Source: Akkermansiaceae bacterium
Lineage (GTDB): Bacteria > Verrucomicrobiota > Verrucomicrobiia > Verrucomicrobiales > Akkermansiaceae
Length of the DNA stretch: 41,487 nt
Direction: 5' to 3'
Assembly (NCBI GenBank): GCA_013001695.1
Contig: JABDMC010000120.1
Location: 1 to 41,487, forward strand
Part shown: positions 26,071 through 34,329 of the stretch, piece after piece
Numbering within the stretch: position 1 is the stretch's first letter
How the letters are laid out: the number at the start of each line of letters is the position of its first letter
Program-made: the position numbers and the translations under genes
Notes under the pieces: generated by a model
Told to the model about the DNA's origin: nothing
Databases searched by the model: none
What the model saw: the letters and a program-made list of their open reading frames with translations, nothing else

Positions 26071-27330
26071 ATGAAACGATTCCATCACCTCTTCCGTCCC
26101 GTGGTCATCGGCCTGGCCGCCTTCGCCGCCTGGTCACCGGGATCCGGACTGCGCGCCGAGGACCACTGGCCGCAATTTCGCGGACCGACCGGGCGCGGGC
26201 ACTCCACGGCCAAGGGCGTGCCGTTGAAGTGGAATGCGGCCTCCGTCGCCTGGAAGACGAAACTCAAGGGCGAAGGGCAGTCGTCCCCGGTGAACTGGGG
26301 CGACCGCCTCTTTCTCACGAGCGCGTCCGGCGACGGCCGGCAACGGCACGTGATCTGTGTCGACCGGACCAGCGGGGACGTCCTCTGGGAGCGGACCGTG
26401 GCGTGCGACGGCCCGGAGCATCCGCACCGGATGAACAGCTTCGCGACGCCGACCTGCGCCACCGACGGGAAGCATGTGGTCGCCTTCTTCGGCCCCGGCG
26501 GAATCCACTGTTTCGATCTCGAGGGGGAGAAGAAGTGGTCGCGCGACCTGGGCGATTTCCCCGGCCCCTGGGGCGTGGCGGCCTCGCCGGTCATCGTCGG
26601 CAACAAGGTCATCCAGAACTGCGACGCGGAGGGGCCGTCGTCGCTGGTGGCCCTGGACCTGGACAGCGGCGAGCCGATGTGGACGACGGAGCGCGAACCG
26701 AAACCGCGCGGCGGGTGGAGCACGCCCATCTTGATCGACGCCGGAGGGCGGAGGGAACTGGTCCTCAACGGCGAGTTCGGGGTGCGGGGCTACGACCCGG
26801 AGACCGGCAAGGAGCTGTGGTTCTGCAAGGGCTTCAACGGCCGGGGGGCCCCGGTGCCGGAATTCGCGAACGGCCTGCTGCACGTCGTCAACGGCAAGCC
26901 CGGCGACACCTACGCGGTGAAGCCGGGCGGGACGGGAAATGTGACCGATTCCCGCATGGTGTGGCACACCAAGCGGCGCGGCGGGCGCGACCTGCCCTCG
27001 CCGGTGGTCGTCGACGGCTTCCTGCTCGTGGTCTCCATGTCCGGGACCGCCTCGTGTTACGACGCGCGGACCGGGAAGCTGCACTACGAGGAGAAGCTCG
27101 GCGTGAAGGGCGAGTTCGCCGCCTCCCCGCTGGTGGTCGACGGTCACATCCTGATCCAGAACGTCTACGGCGGCGCGACGGTGGTGATCAAGCCCGGCAA
27201 AAAGCTCGAGATCGTGTCGATCAACGAATTGGGCGCGGATGTCTCGGAGATCTTCCGGGCCACGCTCGCCCCGGTGCGGGGCGAGATCTTCGCGCGCTCG
27301 CTGTCGACGCTGTATTGTATCAGGCCGTAG
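26071..27330 (+). CDS. Exported PQQ-like beta-propeller protein (copy 1)
   Basis: This is a 419-aa secreted or periplasmic protein. The ATG at 26071 gives a signal peptide (MKRFHHLFRPVVIGLAAFAA, cleavage probably near LRAED). The mature start DHWPQFRGPTGRGHS is the signature opening of the PQQ-binding-like/PQQ_2 propellers abundant in Planctomycetota and Verrucomicrobiota. Blades show the usual CVDRTSGDVLWERTV, ALDLDSGEPMWTTE, GYDPETGKELWFCKG and CYDARTGKLHYEEKL pattern (Tyr/Asp-x-x-(T/S)G-x-x-x-W). These proteins need not bind PQQ; many are thought to be scaffolds or binding proteins. No dehydrogenase catalytic residues are identifiable. It is preceded by a terminator and stands as its own unit or with the small gene at 27411. 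Confidence 0.9.
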   Translation: MKRFHHLFRPVVIGLAAFAAWSPGSGLRAEDHWPQFRGPTGRGHSTAKGVPLKWNAASVAWKTKLKGEGQSSPVNWGDRLFLTSASGDGRQRHVICVDRTSGDVLWERTVACDGPEHPHRMNSFATPTCATDGKHVVAFFGPGGIHCFDLEGEKKWSRDLGDFPGPWGVAASPVIVGNKVIQNCDAEGPSSLVALDLDSGEPMWTTEREPKPRGGWSTPILIDAGGRRELVLNGEFGVRGYDPETGKELWFCKGFNGRGAPVPEFANGLLHVVNGKPGDTYAVKPGGTGNVTDSRMVWHTKRRGGRDLPSPVVVDGFLLVVSMSGTASCYDARTGKLHYEEKLGVKGEFAASPLVVDGHILIQNVYGGATVVIKPGKKLEIVSINELGADVSEIFRATLAPVRGEIFARSLSTLYCIRP

Positions 27331-27410
27331 GCGCCCCTTGTTGACGCGGGGCGTGGCCGCCGGTCTTGGAGATTGCACATCGGCGCGATTTGCGGTTGTC
27401 TCGGGAGTCG

Positions 27411-27668
27411 ATGAAGCTGTTTCAAGTCCTCTCGTCCGGAAAGCCGATTTGCTTCTTCGAGGTAGAGCCCGAGTTCGCCGACGACGAACCGAGTGAGCGC
27501 AACCTCGAGCTCGCCGCGAACGTCGCCACCGCGCTGGGCCTGGAAGACCACGGCCCCAAGTTTGTTCCGCAGTTGCTTTCCCGGCTCCCGCTGGTCATCA
27601 CCGATCGCGAACCGGACCACGCCCAGCCCGGGCTGAAGGCATGGGTTTCGCCGAAGCTCAAGCGGTGA
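27411..27668 (+). CDS. Small unknown protein
   Basis: This is an 85-aa predicted soluble protein that I do not recognise. The ATG at 27411 is preferred over an upstream TTG at 27366; GGGAG at 27403-27407 is unusually close (3 bases). The protein starts MKLFQVLSSGKPICFFEVEP, is acidic in its first half (EFADDEPSERNLE), and ends basic (KAWVSPKLKR). It has no signal peptide or membrane segment. Composition and codon positions look like real coding sequence, not a shadow. It lies 80 bases after the PQQ-like gene and converges with the TauE/SafE gene 25 bases further on. Confidence 0.6.
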   Translation: MKLFQVLSSGKPICFFEVEPEFADDEPSERNLELAANVATALGLEDHGPKFVPQLLSRLPLVITDREPDHAQPGLKAWVSPKLKR

Positions 27669-27693
27669 CCGTGCGACGGGCGTCCCCGGAGGA

Positions 27694-28692
27694 TCACTTC
27701 CGCGCGCGCCGGAAGGCGGCATGCCGCCGGTGGAGCATCCATGCAAAGTACACGGTGGACCCGAGCGCCACGGCGCACCCCAGCCCGAGGGAAGAACCGC
27801 TCCAGCCGATCAGGGTGGTGGTCGTGACGGCCTCGAGGACGATCAGGAGAACCAGGACGCCGACAATGACGTCGCGGTGGGTGCGGCTGGCGACCCAGGC
27901 ACCGAGCGGCGCGCCGCAGGCCACCACCGGGACGCTGACGAGCCAGTAAGGAAAGGCCGGCGCGAGGGTGGGGTCGCCGCGGAGGAGGAGGGCGATGGTG
28001 CCGGCCACCGAGACGGCGGCCATGATGATGACGGTGGTCGGGATGGCATGGCGTTCGTGGAGGCCGAAGGCGAGGGTGAGGCCGATGAAGATGAGGAGAT
28101 CGGTGCCGGATCCGACGAGGCTGGAGACGTAGCCGCCGAGCACGCCCAGGGCGATGAGGTGCCAGTGGCCGCCGTGATCGGGGGGCAGCTCGGCGGTTTC
28201 CGGACACGGTGACCAGCGGAGGACCCAGTGGGAGACGCCCATGGCCGCCGCGAAGACGACGGCCACCACCGTGAAGAGGAGCCGCGGGTAGGGATCCGGC
28301 GGGACCAGCCCGAAGACCCCGATGAGCACCCCCGGGATCCCCCCCGCCAGCCCGAGACGGATCGCGCGCCAGGCGACGGGAATGCGCCGCGAGATGATGA
28401 AGATGCCGGCCATGGTCATCCCGATACCCTGGATCATGAGACCGAAGGTGCGGGCCACCGGGGCGTCGATGCCGAGCGCCTTGGTGAACACCGGGAAGGC
28501 CACCGCGCCGCCGCCGGCCGGGGTGGAACCGGCGATGAAGGAGCCGGCGGCCATGGTGAGGGCCGCGGGCCAGGCCTCGGGCCATACGCCCCAGTGATCG
28601 CCGGCGGTCATCAGCACCGCCCACGTCGTCAACAGCGCGGCCAGGACGGCGGGATAGACCCACCAGCGGCGGGAATGGCGCGGAACCGGCAT
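27694..28692 (-). CDS. TauE/SafE family membrane permease (second, longer type)
   Basis: This is a 332-aa polytopic inner-membrane protein of the TauE/SafE (DUF81) superfamily, longer than the 254-aa copy at 4608-5372 and not close to it in sequence. Features: a first hydrophobic segment (WVYPAVLAALLTTWAVLM, about 11-28), the repeat-1 signature GSFIAGSTPAGGGAVAFP at about 50-67, and the repeat-2 signature GGYVSSLVGSGTDLLIF at about 187-203. About eight to nine membrane helices are separated by a Cys/Pro/His-containing loop (SPCPETAELPPDHGGHWH). The C-terminus is cytosolic and basic (HRRHAAFRRARK). Family members export sulfite and related anions; the substrate here is unknown. It is divergent from the DUF1579 gene. 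Confidence 0.88.
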   Translation of the reverse strand: MPVPRHSRRWWVYPAVLAALLTTWAVLMTAGDHWGVWPEAWPAALTMAAGSFIAGSTPAGGGAVAFPVFTKALGIDAPVARTFGLMIQGIGMTMAGIFIISRRIPVAWRAIRLGLAGGIPGVLIGVFGLVPPDPYPRLLFTVVAVVFAAAMGVSHWVLRWSPCPETAELPPDHGGHWHLIALGVLGGYVSSLVGSGTDLLIFIGLTLAFGLHERHAIPTTVIIMAAVSVAGTIALLLRGDPTLAPAFPYWLVSVPVVACGAPLGAWVASRTHRDVIVGVLVLLIVLEAVTTTTLIGWSGSSLGLGCAVALGSTVYFAWMLHRRHAAFRRARK

Positions 28693-28871
28693 CGGTGGCC
28701 GGAGGAAAGCTGTTTCTGGCGGAAGGGCAACCGTGAATCACGCCCTGTCTGCGATCCGGCCGATTCCCGCCGCGGGCGGTGGGGAGGCCGCCGGGCTCCG
28801 CACGGTTGATTCTTGCCGCGATCCCGCCCGCGTGGTGGAATGCACACAATGCCGTGAATCGGCCCGAAGCC

Positions 28872-29417
28872 ATGCATCCCAGACGACTCATCCTGCCAGC
28901 CGTTTTCGTATTCGCCCTCGCGGCGGTTTCCGCGGAGGAAGACGCCGCACCGAAGCCGGCCGAACTGGAGTTCCTGAAATCCGCGGTCGGGGTGTGGGAC
29001 GCCAGGATCGAAGTCTGGGCGCAGGGTCCCGAGGCCCCGCCGATCAAGTTCGAGGGGGTGGAAACCAACCGCGCCTACGGGGACCACTGGCTCTCGTCGG
29101 ACTTTGAATCCGAGTTCCAGGGGCAGACCATGAAGGTCCATTCCATCGTCGGTTACGACCGGGAAAAGAAGCGCATGACCGGCATGATCATCGATGACGG
29201 CCCCTACGCCGCCCGGATGACCGGCGTCTACGACAAGGGGTCGCAGACCGTCCACTGGAAGACGGTCGCGAGGGGCGCGGATGGCACCCCCATGTTCCAG
29301 GAGACCAGCGTCACGCAGCAGGGACCCGACCAGCGCGTCCTCGAGCTTGCGGTGAGCGGTGAGAAAGAGGGACCGTTCACGAAGTTCATGCGGATTGAGT
29401 TCGTCCGGCGGAAGTAG
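28872..29417 (+). CDS. Exported DUF1579-family protein
   Basis: This is a 181-aa protein with a signal peptide (MHPRRLILPAVFVFALAAVSAEE). The mature region begins with the typical DUF1579 pattern of a first helix and strand (PAELEFLKSAVGVWDARIEVW), then EGVETNRAYGDHWLSSDFESEFQGQ, GYDREKKRMTGMIID and HWKTVARGADG, ending FMRIEFVRRK. The family is a small lipocalin-like or beta-barrel-like domain with no known reaction. The start at ATG 28872 removes an upstream frame that is repeat-like. No SD is visible. A GC-rich dyad (GCCGGCCGGC) follows the stop codon. Confidence 0.85.
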   Translation: MHPRRLILPAVFVFALAAVSAEEDAAPKPAELEFLKSAVGVWDARIEVWAQGPEAPPIKFEGVETNRAYGDHWLSSDFESEFQGQTMKVHSIVGYDREKKRMTGMIIDDGPYAARMTGVYDKGSQTVHWKTVARGADGTPMFQETSVTQQGPDQRVLELAVSGEKEGPFTKFMRIEFVRRK

Positions 29418-29834
29418 GAGGACGCCGGCCGGCGGTTCGTCTTCCGGCGCCGCGGGGTGGTGAATGATGCGCCCGTGGACCGCATGATTCGTGAACCACG
29501 CCGTTCATCATCCGGCGTTCGTTGGCCGCGCGGTGAACGGAGCGACGATGAGGCGTGTCACGGATTCATGCTGATGATCCGCATCTGCAAATATTAAATC
29601 AGACCTGCGTGCTGCGTGATTTCCCCGCGTGCTGGCAGGGGTTCCTGGCGAGGGTTCGGACCGCGCCGTGGCGCGCCGTTCCGGCGCCCGGAGAGAGTGC
29701 CGAAAAGGCTCGCCACCAATTGGGGCTGTTCCTAAAAACAGCGCTCTCACGCTTGGTCGAGACGGCGATGGCCCATTGACCAGCTGACGAGGGTTTCAAC
29801 CGCCACAATCACCCCACTCGTATGCGCACTGCAA
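29418..29834. other. Intergenic region between DUF1579 and PEP-CTERM genes
   Basis: These 417 bp contain the 90-bp imperfect hairpin at 29482-29571 and then an AT-richer patch (CAAATATTAAATC near 29587-29599), out of keeping with the surrounding GC content. A 74-codon open frame at 29555-29779 overlaps the hairpin and has no recognisable product; I do not call it. The stretch could be a remnant of a mobile sequence. Confidence 0.5.
29482..29571. repeat. 90-bp imperfect inverted repeat (long hairpin)
   Basis: The outer arms GCATGATTCGTGAACCACGC (29482-29501) and GCGTGTCACGGATTCATGC (29553-29571) are complementary except for a T-T mismatch and small bulges. Pairing continues inward with TTCATCATC against the GACGATGA segment and CGTTC against GAACG, leaving a GC-rich loop near 29523-29533. 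About 30 pairs can form. It may be a small non-autonomous mobile element or a structured RNA leader for the gene at 29835. Confidence 0.6.
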
Positions 29835-30512
29835 ATGAAACCACTTCAATTCCCGTCCATGAGTCTCGGGCTTCTCGCCCTGGCTTCCCTCGCTGCCCCG
29901 GCAGCCACCCTCGTCGAGTTCGACTTCGATGACCAGAACTCCGCCGCGAGCGTCGAGGCGGCTGCTCTCCTCGATGCCGGCGACTTCACGTCGAACAACG
30001 TCACCGACCTCGGCTATTACCATCGTGCCGGCGCGGACTTTGAGCGCCTCCTGAGCGCTTGGGGAGACGACCCCGGCGAGCCGGCCGATTCAAATGAGTA
30101 CGTCGAGTTCGCCTCGACGGTCACCGGCGAGAGCGTGACCCTCGAGCGGTTCTCGTTCAGTCTCCAGCATTCCGCCGCCGGGCGGACCAGCAGCGACCAG
30201 ATCCAGGTCGCGTGGGACCTCAACGGCGGCGGGTTCCAAACGATCGGGATGGGCGGTTTGGACGTCCGCGGCGAGGATGAACCGCTCTTCACCTACAACT
30301 TCCTGCTCGGAATGGCCCCCGCGCTCGGGGACCTCCAGACCGCTGACGTCGTCACCTTCCGCATCTACGGCGACCTGCGTGACGACACCACCGCCTACCG
30401 GTTCGACAACGTCAGGCTCTTCGGCCACGGCGTCCCGCTTCCGGTCCCGGAGCCGTCGGCGCTCGCCATGCTGGGGGCCGCCCTTGGGTTCGCCTTCCGG
30501 CGGCGGCGGTGA
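29835..30512 (+). CDS. PEP-CTERM sorting-domain protein
   Basis: This is a 225-aa exported protein. The N-terminal signal is MKPLQFPSMSLGLLALASLAAPAA. The mature part is a jelly-roll-like beta domain (LVEFDFDDQNSAAS, EYVEFASTVTGESVTLERFSFSL, AYRFDNVRLFGHG). The C-terminus is a complete PEP-CTERM signal: the PEP triplet at residues 205-207, a hydrophobic helix (SALAMLGAALGFAF) and the basic tail RRRR. Such tails are recognised by an exosortase/EpsH-type enzyme, which is expected elsewhere in the genome but is not in this window. The role is probably extracellular matrix or surface display. It converges with the DUF1080 gene 38 bases downstream. Confidence 0.92.
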   Translation: MKPLQFPSMSLGLLALASLAAPAATLVEFDFDDQNSAASVEAAALLDAGDFTSNNVTDLGYYHRAGADFERLLSAWGDDPGEPADSNEYVEFASTVTGESVTLERFSFSLQHSAAGRTSSDQIQVAWDLNGGGFQTIGMGGLDVRGEDEPLFTYNFLLGMAPALGDLQTADVVTFRIYGDLRDDTTAYRFDNVRLFGHGVPLPVPEPSALAMLGAALGFAFRRRR

Positions 30513-30550
30513 GTCGCGACCGGCAGGCGGCCGGGGAATGGCGCCGGGCT

Positions 30551-31390
30551 TCAGTCCGCGATGGGCTGGATCCAGATGTTGCGGAAGCGGACCGGGTTCC
30601 CGTGGTCCTGCATCTGGATGGGGCCCTTGTCGGGGTGCTTCTTGTATTCCGAGATCGAGTGCGGCCCGCGCCACCCGGTCCCCCCGGACAGCTCGAGGTT
30701 GTCGTGGATGACGTGTCCGTTGTGGATGACGTGGAACCTGGCGCGGCGGGTGACCTTGCCGTCGTCGTCGAAGTGCGGGCGATGGAAGGTGATGTCGAAG
30801 GTCTGCCATTCACCCGGCCCGCGGCAGGCGTTCACGAGCGGCTTGGCGCGCCCGTAGAGGGCGCCGCACTGCCCGTCGGGGTAGGTCTGGTTCTCGAAGC
30901 TGTCGAGCACCTGGATCTCGTATTGGCCCATCAGGAAGACGCCGCTGTTGCCCCGTCCCTGGCCGTTGCCCTTCACGTTCTTCGGGGTGGCGAACTCGAT
31001 ATGCAGCCGGCAGGATCCGAACTCGTCCTTGCTGCGTATGGGCCCGCGGCCCGACTCGAGGGCGCCGTCGACGAGCTTCCAGGTGGTCGGCTTGCCGCCA
31101 TTCGTGGTCCAGTTGTCCATGGTGGCTTCGGTTCCGTCGAAGAGGACGATGGCATCCTTCGGGGCCTTGGCGGCCTCGGCGTCGTAGGGCTTCGGCTTGA
31201 CGACCGGCGGCTGCGGCTGTTTTTCCGGATCGGTCTCGTGCACCTTGATGCCGTCGATGAACATGTACTCGACCTTCTTGCCGTTCTCCTCGCGGATTTC
31301 CTTGCGGATCTCCGGCTCCGCGGCGGTGGCGGGGCAGGCAAGGCCGGCGGCGAGCAGCGCCGGGAGGGCGAATCGGGTGGAAATGGTCAT
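30551..31390 (-). CDS. Secreted DUF1080 protein (3-keto-disaccharide hydrolase domain)
   Basis: This is a 279-aa protein with a signal peptide (MTISTRFALPALLAAGLACPATAA). A charged spacer with EIREENGKKVEYMFIDGIKVHETDPEK precedes the DUF1080 domain, a concanavalin-like beta-sandwich (about 78-277): IVLFDGTEATMDNWTTNGG, WKLVDGALESG, GRGNSGVFLMGQYEIQVLDSF, CGALYGRAKPLVNACRGPGEWQTFDITF, and the closing IQMQDHGNPVRFRNIWIQPI. Proteins of this family include 3-keto-disaccharide hydrolases acting on oxidised sugars; many PVC genomes encode dozens. Whether this one has hydrolase activity is inferred from the family only. It is divergent from the PQQ-like gene at 31467, 76 bases apart. Confidence 0.93.
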   Translation of the reverse strand: MTISTRFALPALLAAGLACPATAAEPEIRKEIREENGKKVEYMFIDGIKVHETDPEKQPQPPVVKPKPYDAEAAKAPKDAIVLFDGTEATMDNWTTNGGKPTTWKLVDGALESGRGPIRSKDEFGSCRLHIEFATPKNVKGNGQGRGNSGVFLMGQYEIQVLDSFENQTYPDGQCGALYGRAKPLVNACRGPGEWQTFDITFHRPHFDDDGKVTRRARFHVIHNGHVIHDNLELSGGTGWRGPHSISEYKKHPDKGPIQMQDHGNPVRFRNIWIQPIAD

Positions 31391-31466
31391 GGCGGAATTG
31401 TTGGGAATCTCGGGCCGCCGTCAAGACCGGGGGCGTGCCAGTCGGGTCTGGCAATGCGGCGCCGGA

Positions 31467-32825
31467 ATGGCTAGGTTTCTTCTTCCCCGCACCTTGAAAA
31501 CGCCCGTCCTGCTGCTTCTTCTCGCCGCGCCCGCGCTCGCCGCGGCCCCGCAGGCGTTTGACCGGCTCACCTTCCATGCCGCGCCGAAGCCGCTGGCAGC
31601 CGGCGCCACCACCGAAGACTGGCCGCGCTTCCTGGGACCGCGGCACGATCTGCACTCGAGGGAAACCAGGTTGCTGAAATCGTGGCCGGCCGCCGGTCCG
31701 AAGATGGTCTGGGAGGTCGCGCGGGGGACCGGCCACGCCCCGGCCGTCGTGGCCGGCGACCACCTCGTGATGATCCACGCCATGGACGGGCGGGAAGTAA
31801 TCGAATGCCTGCACCCGGCGACCGGCCAGCGTTACTGGAAGTTCGACTACGCGGTGACGCTCGGGTCGAACTACGGGATGTCGGACGCCCCGCGCGCCGG
31901 ACCGGTGATCGACGGTGATTTGGTGTTCACGGTGGGGGTGCGCGGCGACCTGCACTGTCTCCGCCTGGAGACCGGCCAAGTCGCCTGGAAGGTGAATCTC
32001 GACGAGGAGCACGGCCCGGCGCCGCTCTTTTTCGGGCGGGGGAGTTGCCCGCTGGTCGATGGCGACCGGCTCATCGTCAACGTCGGCGGCAAGCATTGCG
32101 TGGCCGCGTTCGACAAGCGCACCGGGGATTTGCTCTGGAGCGCGAAGCACCCGTGGCACGCGAGCTATGCCTCCCCGGTGCCGGCCATGATCCACGGCAA
32201 GAAGCGCGTCCTCGTGTTCGCGGGCGGCAAGACCGAGCCGCCGGCGGGAGGGCTCCTCAGTCTCGACCCGGGGACCGGGGCCATCGACGGGGAGTTTCCG
32301 TGGCGGGCCCGGATGTTCGCCTCCGTGAATGCGGCCTCGCCGGTGGTGGTCGGCAATGCGGCCTTCGTGACGGAGAGTTACACCGAGGGCGGAGCCATGG
32401 TCGACTTCGCCGCAGACGGATCCGCCAAGCTGCGCTGGAAGGCGGAGCGCTTCGCCAGCCAGTTCACCACCCCGGTGGCGCACGACGGCTACCTCTACGG
32501 TGTCGACGGCACCGCGGGCACCGAGATGGTGTGCTACGACGCGAAGACCGGCCGCGAAATGTGGCGCGACAGCATCGACATGGAGGGAGCGCGGCTGGGA
32601 CGAGCCAGCCTCGTCCATCTCGACGGCGCCTTCCTGTGTCTCGGCGCGCAGGGCACCCTCCTCTGGCTCGACCTCTCTCCGAAGGGGGCCACGATTCTCG
32701 CCCAGGCCCAGCTCTTCCGGGCCCCGGAAACCTGGGGCGTCCCGACCGTCAGCCGCGGCCTGCTATTCGTGAACCAGAACGCCATGGGGTCGCGGCTCAT
32801 CTGCTACGACCTGCGCGGCGAGTAG
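31467..32825 (+). CDS. Exported PQQ-like beta-propeller protein (copy 2)
   Basis: This is a 452-aa secreted or periplasmic protein. The ATG at 31467 gives a signal peptide (RTLKTPVLLLLLAAPALAAA). The mature region starts with the same type of motif as copy 1 (DWPRFLGPRHDLHS), then blades such as CLHPATGQRYWKFDY, CLRLETGQVAWKVNLDE, AFDKRTGDLLWSAKH and CYDAKTGREMWRDSI, ending SRLICYDLRGE. The family has a PQQ-like eight-bladed propeller, without evidence here of dehydrogenase residues. It is transcribed divergently from the DUF1080 gene. Overall similarity to copy 1 is limited to the propeller pattern, so this is not a recent duplicate. Confidence 0.9.
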   Translation: MARFLLPRTLKTPVLLLLLAAPALAAAPQAFDRLTFHAAPKPLAAGATTEDWPRFLGPRHDLHSRETRLLKSWPAAGPKMVWEVARGTGHAPAVVAGDHLVMIHAMDGREVIECLHPATGQRYWKFDYAVTLGSNYGMSDAPRAGPVIDGDLVFTVGVRGDLHCLRLETGQVAWKVNLDEEHGPAPLFFGRGSCPLVDGDRLIVNVGGKHCVAAFDKRTGDLLWSAKHPWHASYASPVPAMIHGKKRVLVFAGGKTEPPAGGLLSLDPGTGAIDGEFPWRARMFASVNAASPVVVGNAAFVTESYTEGGAMVDFAADGSAKLRWKAERFASQFTTPVAHDGYLYGVDGTAGTEMVCYDAKTGREMWRDSIDMEGARLGRASLVHLDGAFLCLGAQGTLLWLDLSPKGATILAQAQLFRAPETWGVPTVSRGLLFVNQNAMGSRLICYDLRGE

Positions 32826-32867
32826 GGCCTTCGCAGTGGCCCGGCCCGGCCTGGCCTCCCCTGTGGC

Positions 32868-32918
32868 GAATTCCCCGGGGAATTCCGGGTTGATTTTGCG
32901 GCACCGGTGACCCGGAAT
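32868..32918. promoter_or_regulatory. Overlapping palindromes upstream of the motor operon
   Basis: GAATTCCCCGGGGAATTC (32868-32885) is an 18-bp perfect palindrome. Its right edge overlaps the left arm of ATTCCGGGT (32882-32890), which pairs with ACCCGGAAT (32910-32918) 19 bases away, with CACCGGTG between them. The two hairpins share bases, so they exclude each other. They lie 42 bases after the stop of the PQQ-like gene and about 100 bases before the ATG of the channel gene. They may terminate the upstream transcript or form a regulatory switch or protein site. Confidence 0.45.
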
Positions 32919-33018
32919 GGGGTGCATCGCAGCCGGGCGGCGGACAGCCTTCCACGATTGCGCTGTTAGAATGCCCGCATCTGCGATTGGATCCAGCAAC
33001 CCATCATTCCAACCCATC

Positions 33019-34311
33019 ATGCTCGTCGCCTGCCCGAACTGCAAAGCCAGCCTGGATGTCGCCCCCGAACACTACGGCCACACCGTCCAGTGCCCGGCGT
33101 GTTCCGAGAAACTCACCATCCAGCCCCCCGCGGAGTCGTCCTCGAAGTCGGGCGGCGGGAGGCCCGAGCGCGCCGGCTGGGCCGAGGAGGATCACGCCAA
33201 CATCAACCTCCTGAAGAGCTTCGCCATCGGGCTCGGAATCACGGTCGTCTTCCTCGGTCTCATGTTCCCGTTGAAGGGAACCCGCCTCGGCGACATCTTC
33301 CTCGACCGGGGCTGGGTGAACTACGCGGAATCCCTCCTCTTTTTCTGGGGCCTCGCCATGCTCGGGATGAAGGTCATCAAGAACCGCCAACAGGAGCGGG
33401 CCGCGATCCTGAACCTCTTCCCCGAACACCTCGGCAAGGAGATCCATTCCGGAAACGTCGATGGCTTCATCGAGAACCTCTACAAGACGCCCCTCACCCT
33501 CCGCGACAGCATCATCGTCAACCGCATCCGCAAGGCCCTCGAGCTCTTCGAGATCCGCAATGACAACGCCGAGATCGCGGCCTTCCTGGAAACCCAGTCG
33601 GACCTCGATGCCAACCGCTCGACGGGATCCTACACCCTGCTCAAGATCTTCCTCTGGGCGATTCCCATTCTCGGATTCATCGGCACCGTCATGGGGCTTT
33701 CGACCGCGGTGGGGGCCCTCGACATCGGCGAGGCCAGCGGCGACCCGGAGGCGCTGAAGGGCGCCATCAGCGACCTCACCGGCGGGCTCGGCATCGCCTT
33801 CGACACCACCCTGCTCGGTCTCATCCTGTCGCTCCTGCTCAACTTCCCGCTGGCGGCGGTCCAGAAGAAGGAAGAGGAGACGCTCACCATCATCGACACC
33901 TTCTGCACCGAGAAGCTCCTGCCCAAGCTCAACGACAGCAAGGCCTCCTCGAACGAGGAGATCCTGCAGCAGGCCGACAGTCTTCCGGAACTCGTCGGGT
34001 CGCTGGCGCGGGCCCACGAGACATTCCTGGAGAACCTCAATTCCTCGACGACGCAGATCCGCGAGACCTCGGAGATGCTCCACAACAACCTCGCGCGGCA
34101 CCAGCAAACCCTCGAGACGGCCTTCACCGGGGCGGCCGAGAAGCTCAGCGAGTCGAGCAGCGAGATCTTCATGAAGTCCCACGCCGAGCTCGAGCAGACC
34201 TTCCAGCGCATCTCGACCGGGATCGACCTCATCAACAAGTCCCTCCGGGACCTCGGCGAGCGCCAGATCCCCAACGACGCCAGAAAAAAGAAGGGATTCT
34301 TCAGCCGCTGA
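33019..34311 (+). CDS. MotA/TolQ/ExbB-type channel subunit with N-terminal zinc ribbon
   Basis: This is a 430-aa inner-membrane protein, probably the ion-channel (stator) subunit of an energy-transducing motor. The ATG at 33019 gives a start with a zinc ribbon: Cys5-Pro-Asn-Cys8 and Cys25-Pro-Ala-Cys28. Four hydrophobic segments follow: about 66-86, 104-120, 209-233 and 256-281. Segment 3 has the TolQ/ExbB signature IPILGFIGTVMGLSTAVGAL (residues 215-234) and segment 4 the typical GGLGIAFDTTLLGLILSLLL (255-274, including Asp262-Thr263-Thr264). A long soluble C-terminal tail with helical, coiled-coil-like sequence (about 282-430, with EKLSESSSEIFMKSHAELEQTFQRI) resembles tails that extend from the channel in other motors. 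It is the first gene of a three-gene operon (18-bp and 6-bp gaps). The driven partner is unknown. Confidence 0.9.
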   Translation: MLVACPNCKASLDVAPEHYGHTVQCPACSEKLTIQPPAESSSKSGGGRPERAGWAEEDHANINLLKSFAIGLGITVVFLGLMFPLKGTRLGDIFLDRGWVNYAESLLFFWGLAMLGMKVIKNRQQERAAILNLFPEHLGKEIHSGNVDGFIENLYKTPLTLRDSIIVNRIRKALELFEIRNDNAEIAAFLETQSDLDANRSTGSYTLLKIFLWAIPILGFIGTVMGLSTAVGALDIGEASGDPEALKGAISDLTGGLGIAFDTTLLGLILSLLLNFPLAAVQKKEEETLTIIDTFCTEKLLPKLNDSKASSNEEILQQADSLPELVGSLARAHETFLENLNSSTTQIRETSEMLHNNLARHQQTLETAFTGAAEKLSESSSEIFMKSHAELEQTFQRISTGIDLINKSLRDLGERQIPNDARKKKGFFSR

Positions 34312-34329
34312 TGTAGCCTGAACCACGCC

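Noticed and set aside
29555-29779. A 74-codon frame upstream of the PEP-CTERM gene.
   Set aside because: It overlaps the 90-bp hairpin, has no known domain and no ribosome-binding signal.
26071-32825. PQQ-dependent alcohol or glucose dehydrogenases.
   Set aside because: Both proteins have PQQ-like propeller repeats but only 419 and 452 residues, and the catalytic and PQQ-contact residues of true quinoprotein dehydrogenases are not visible.
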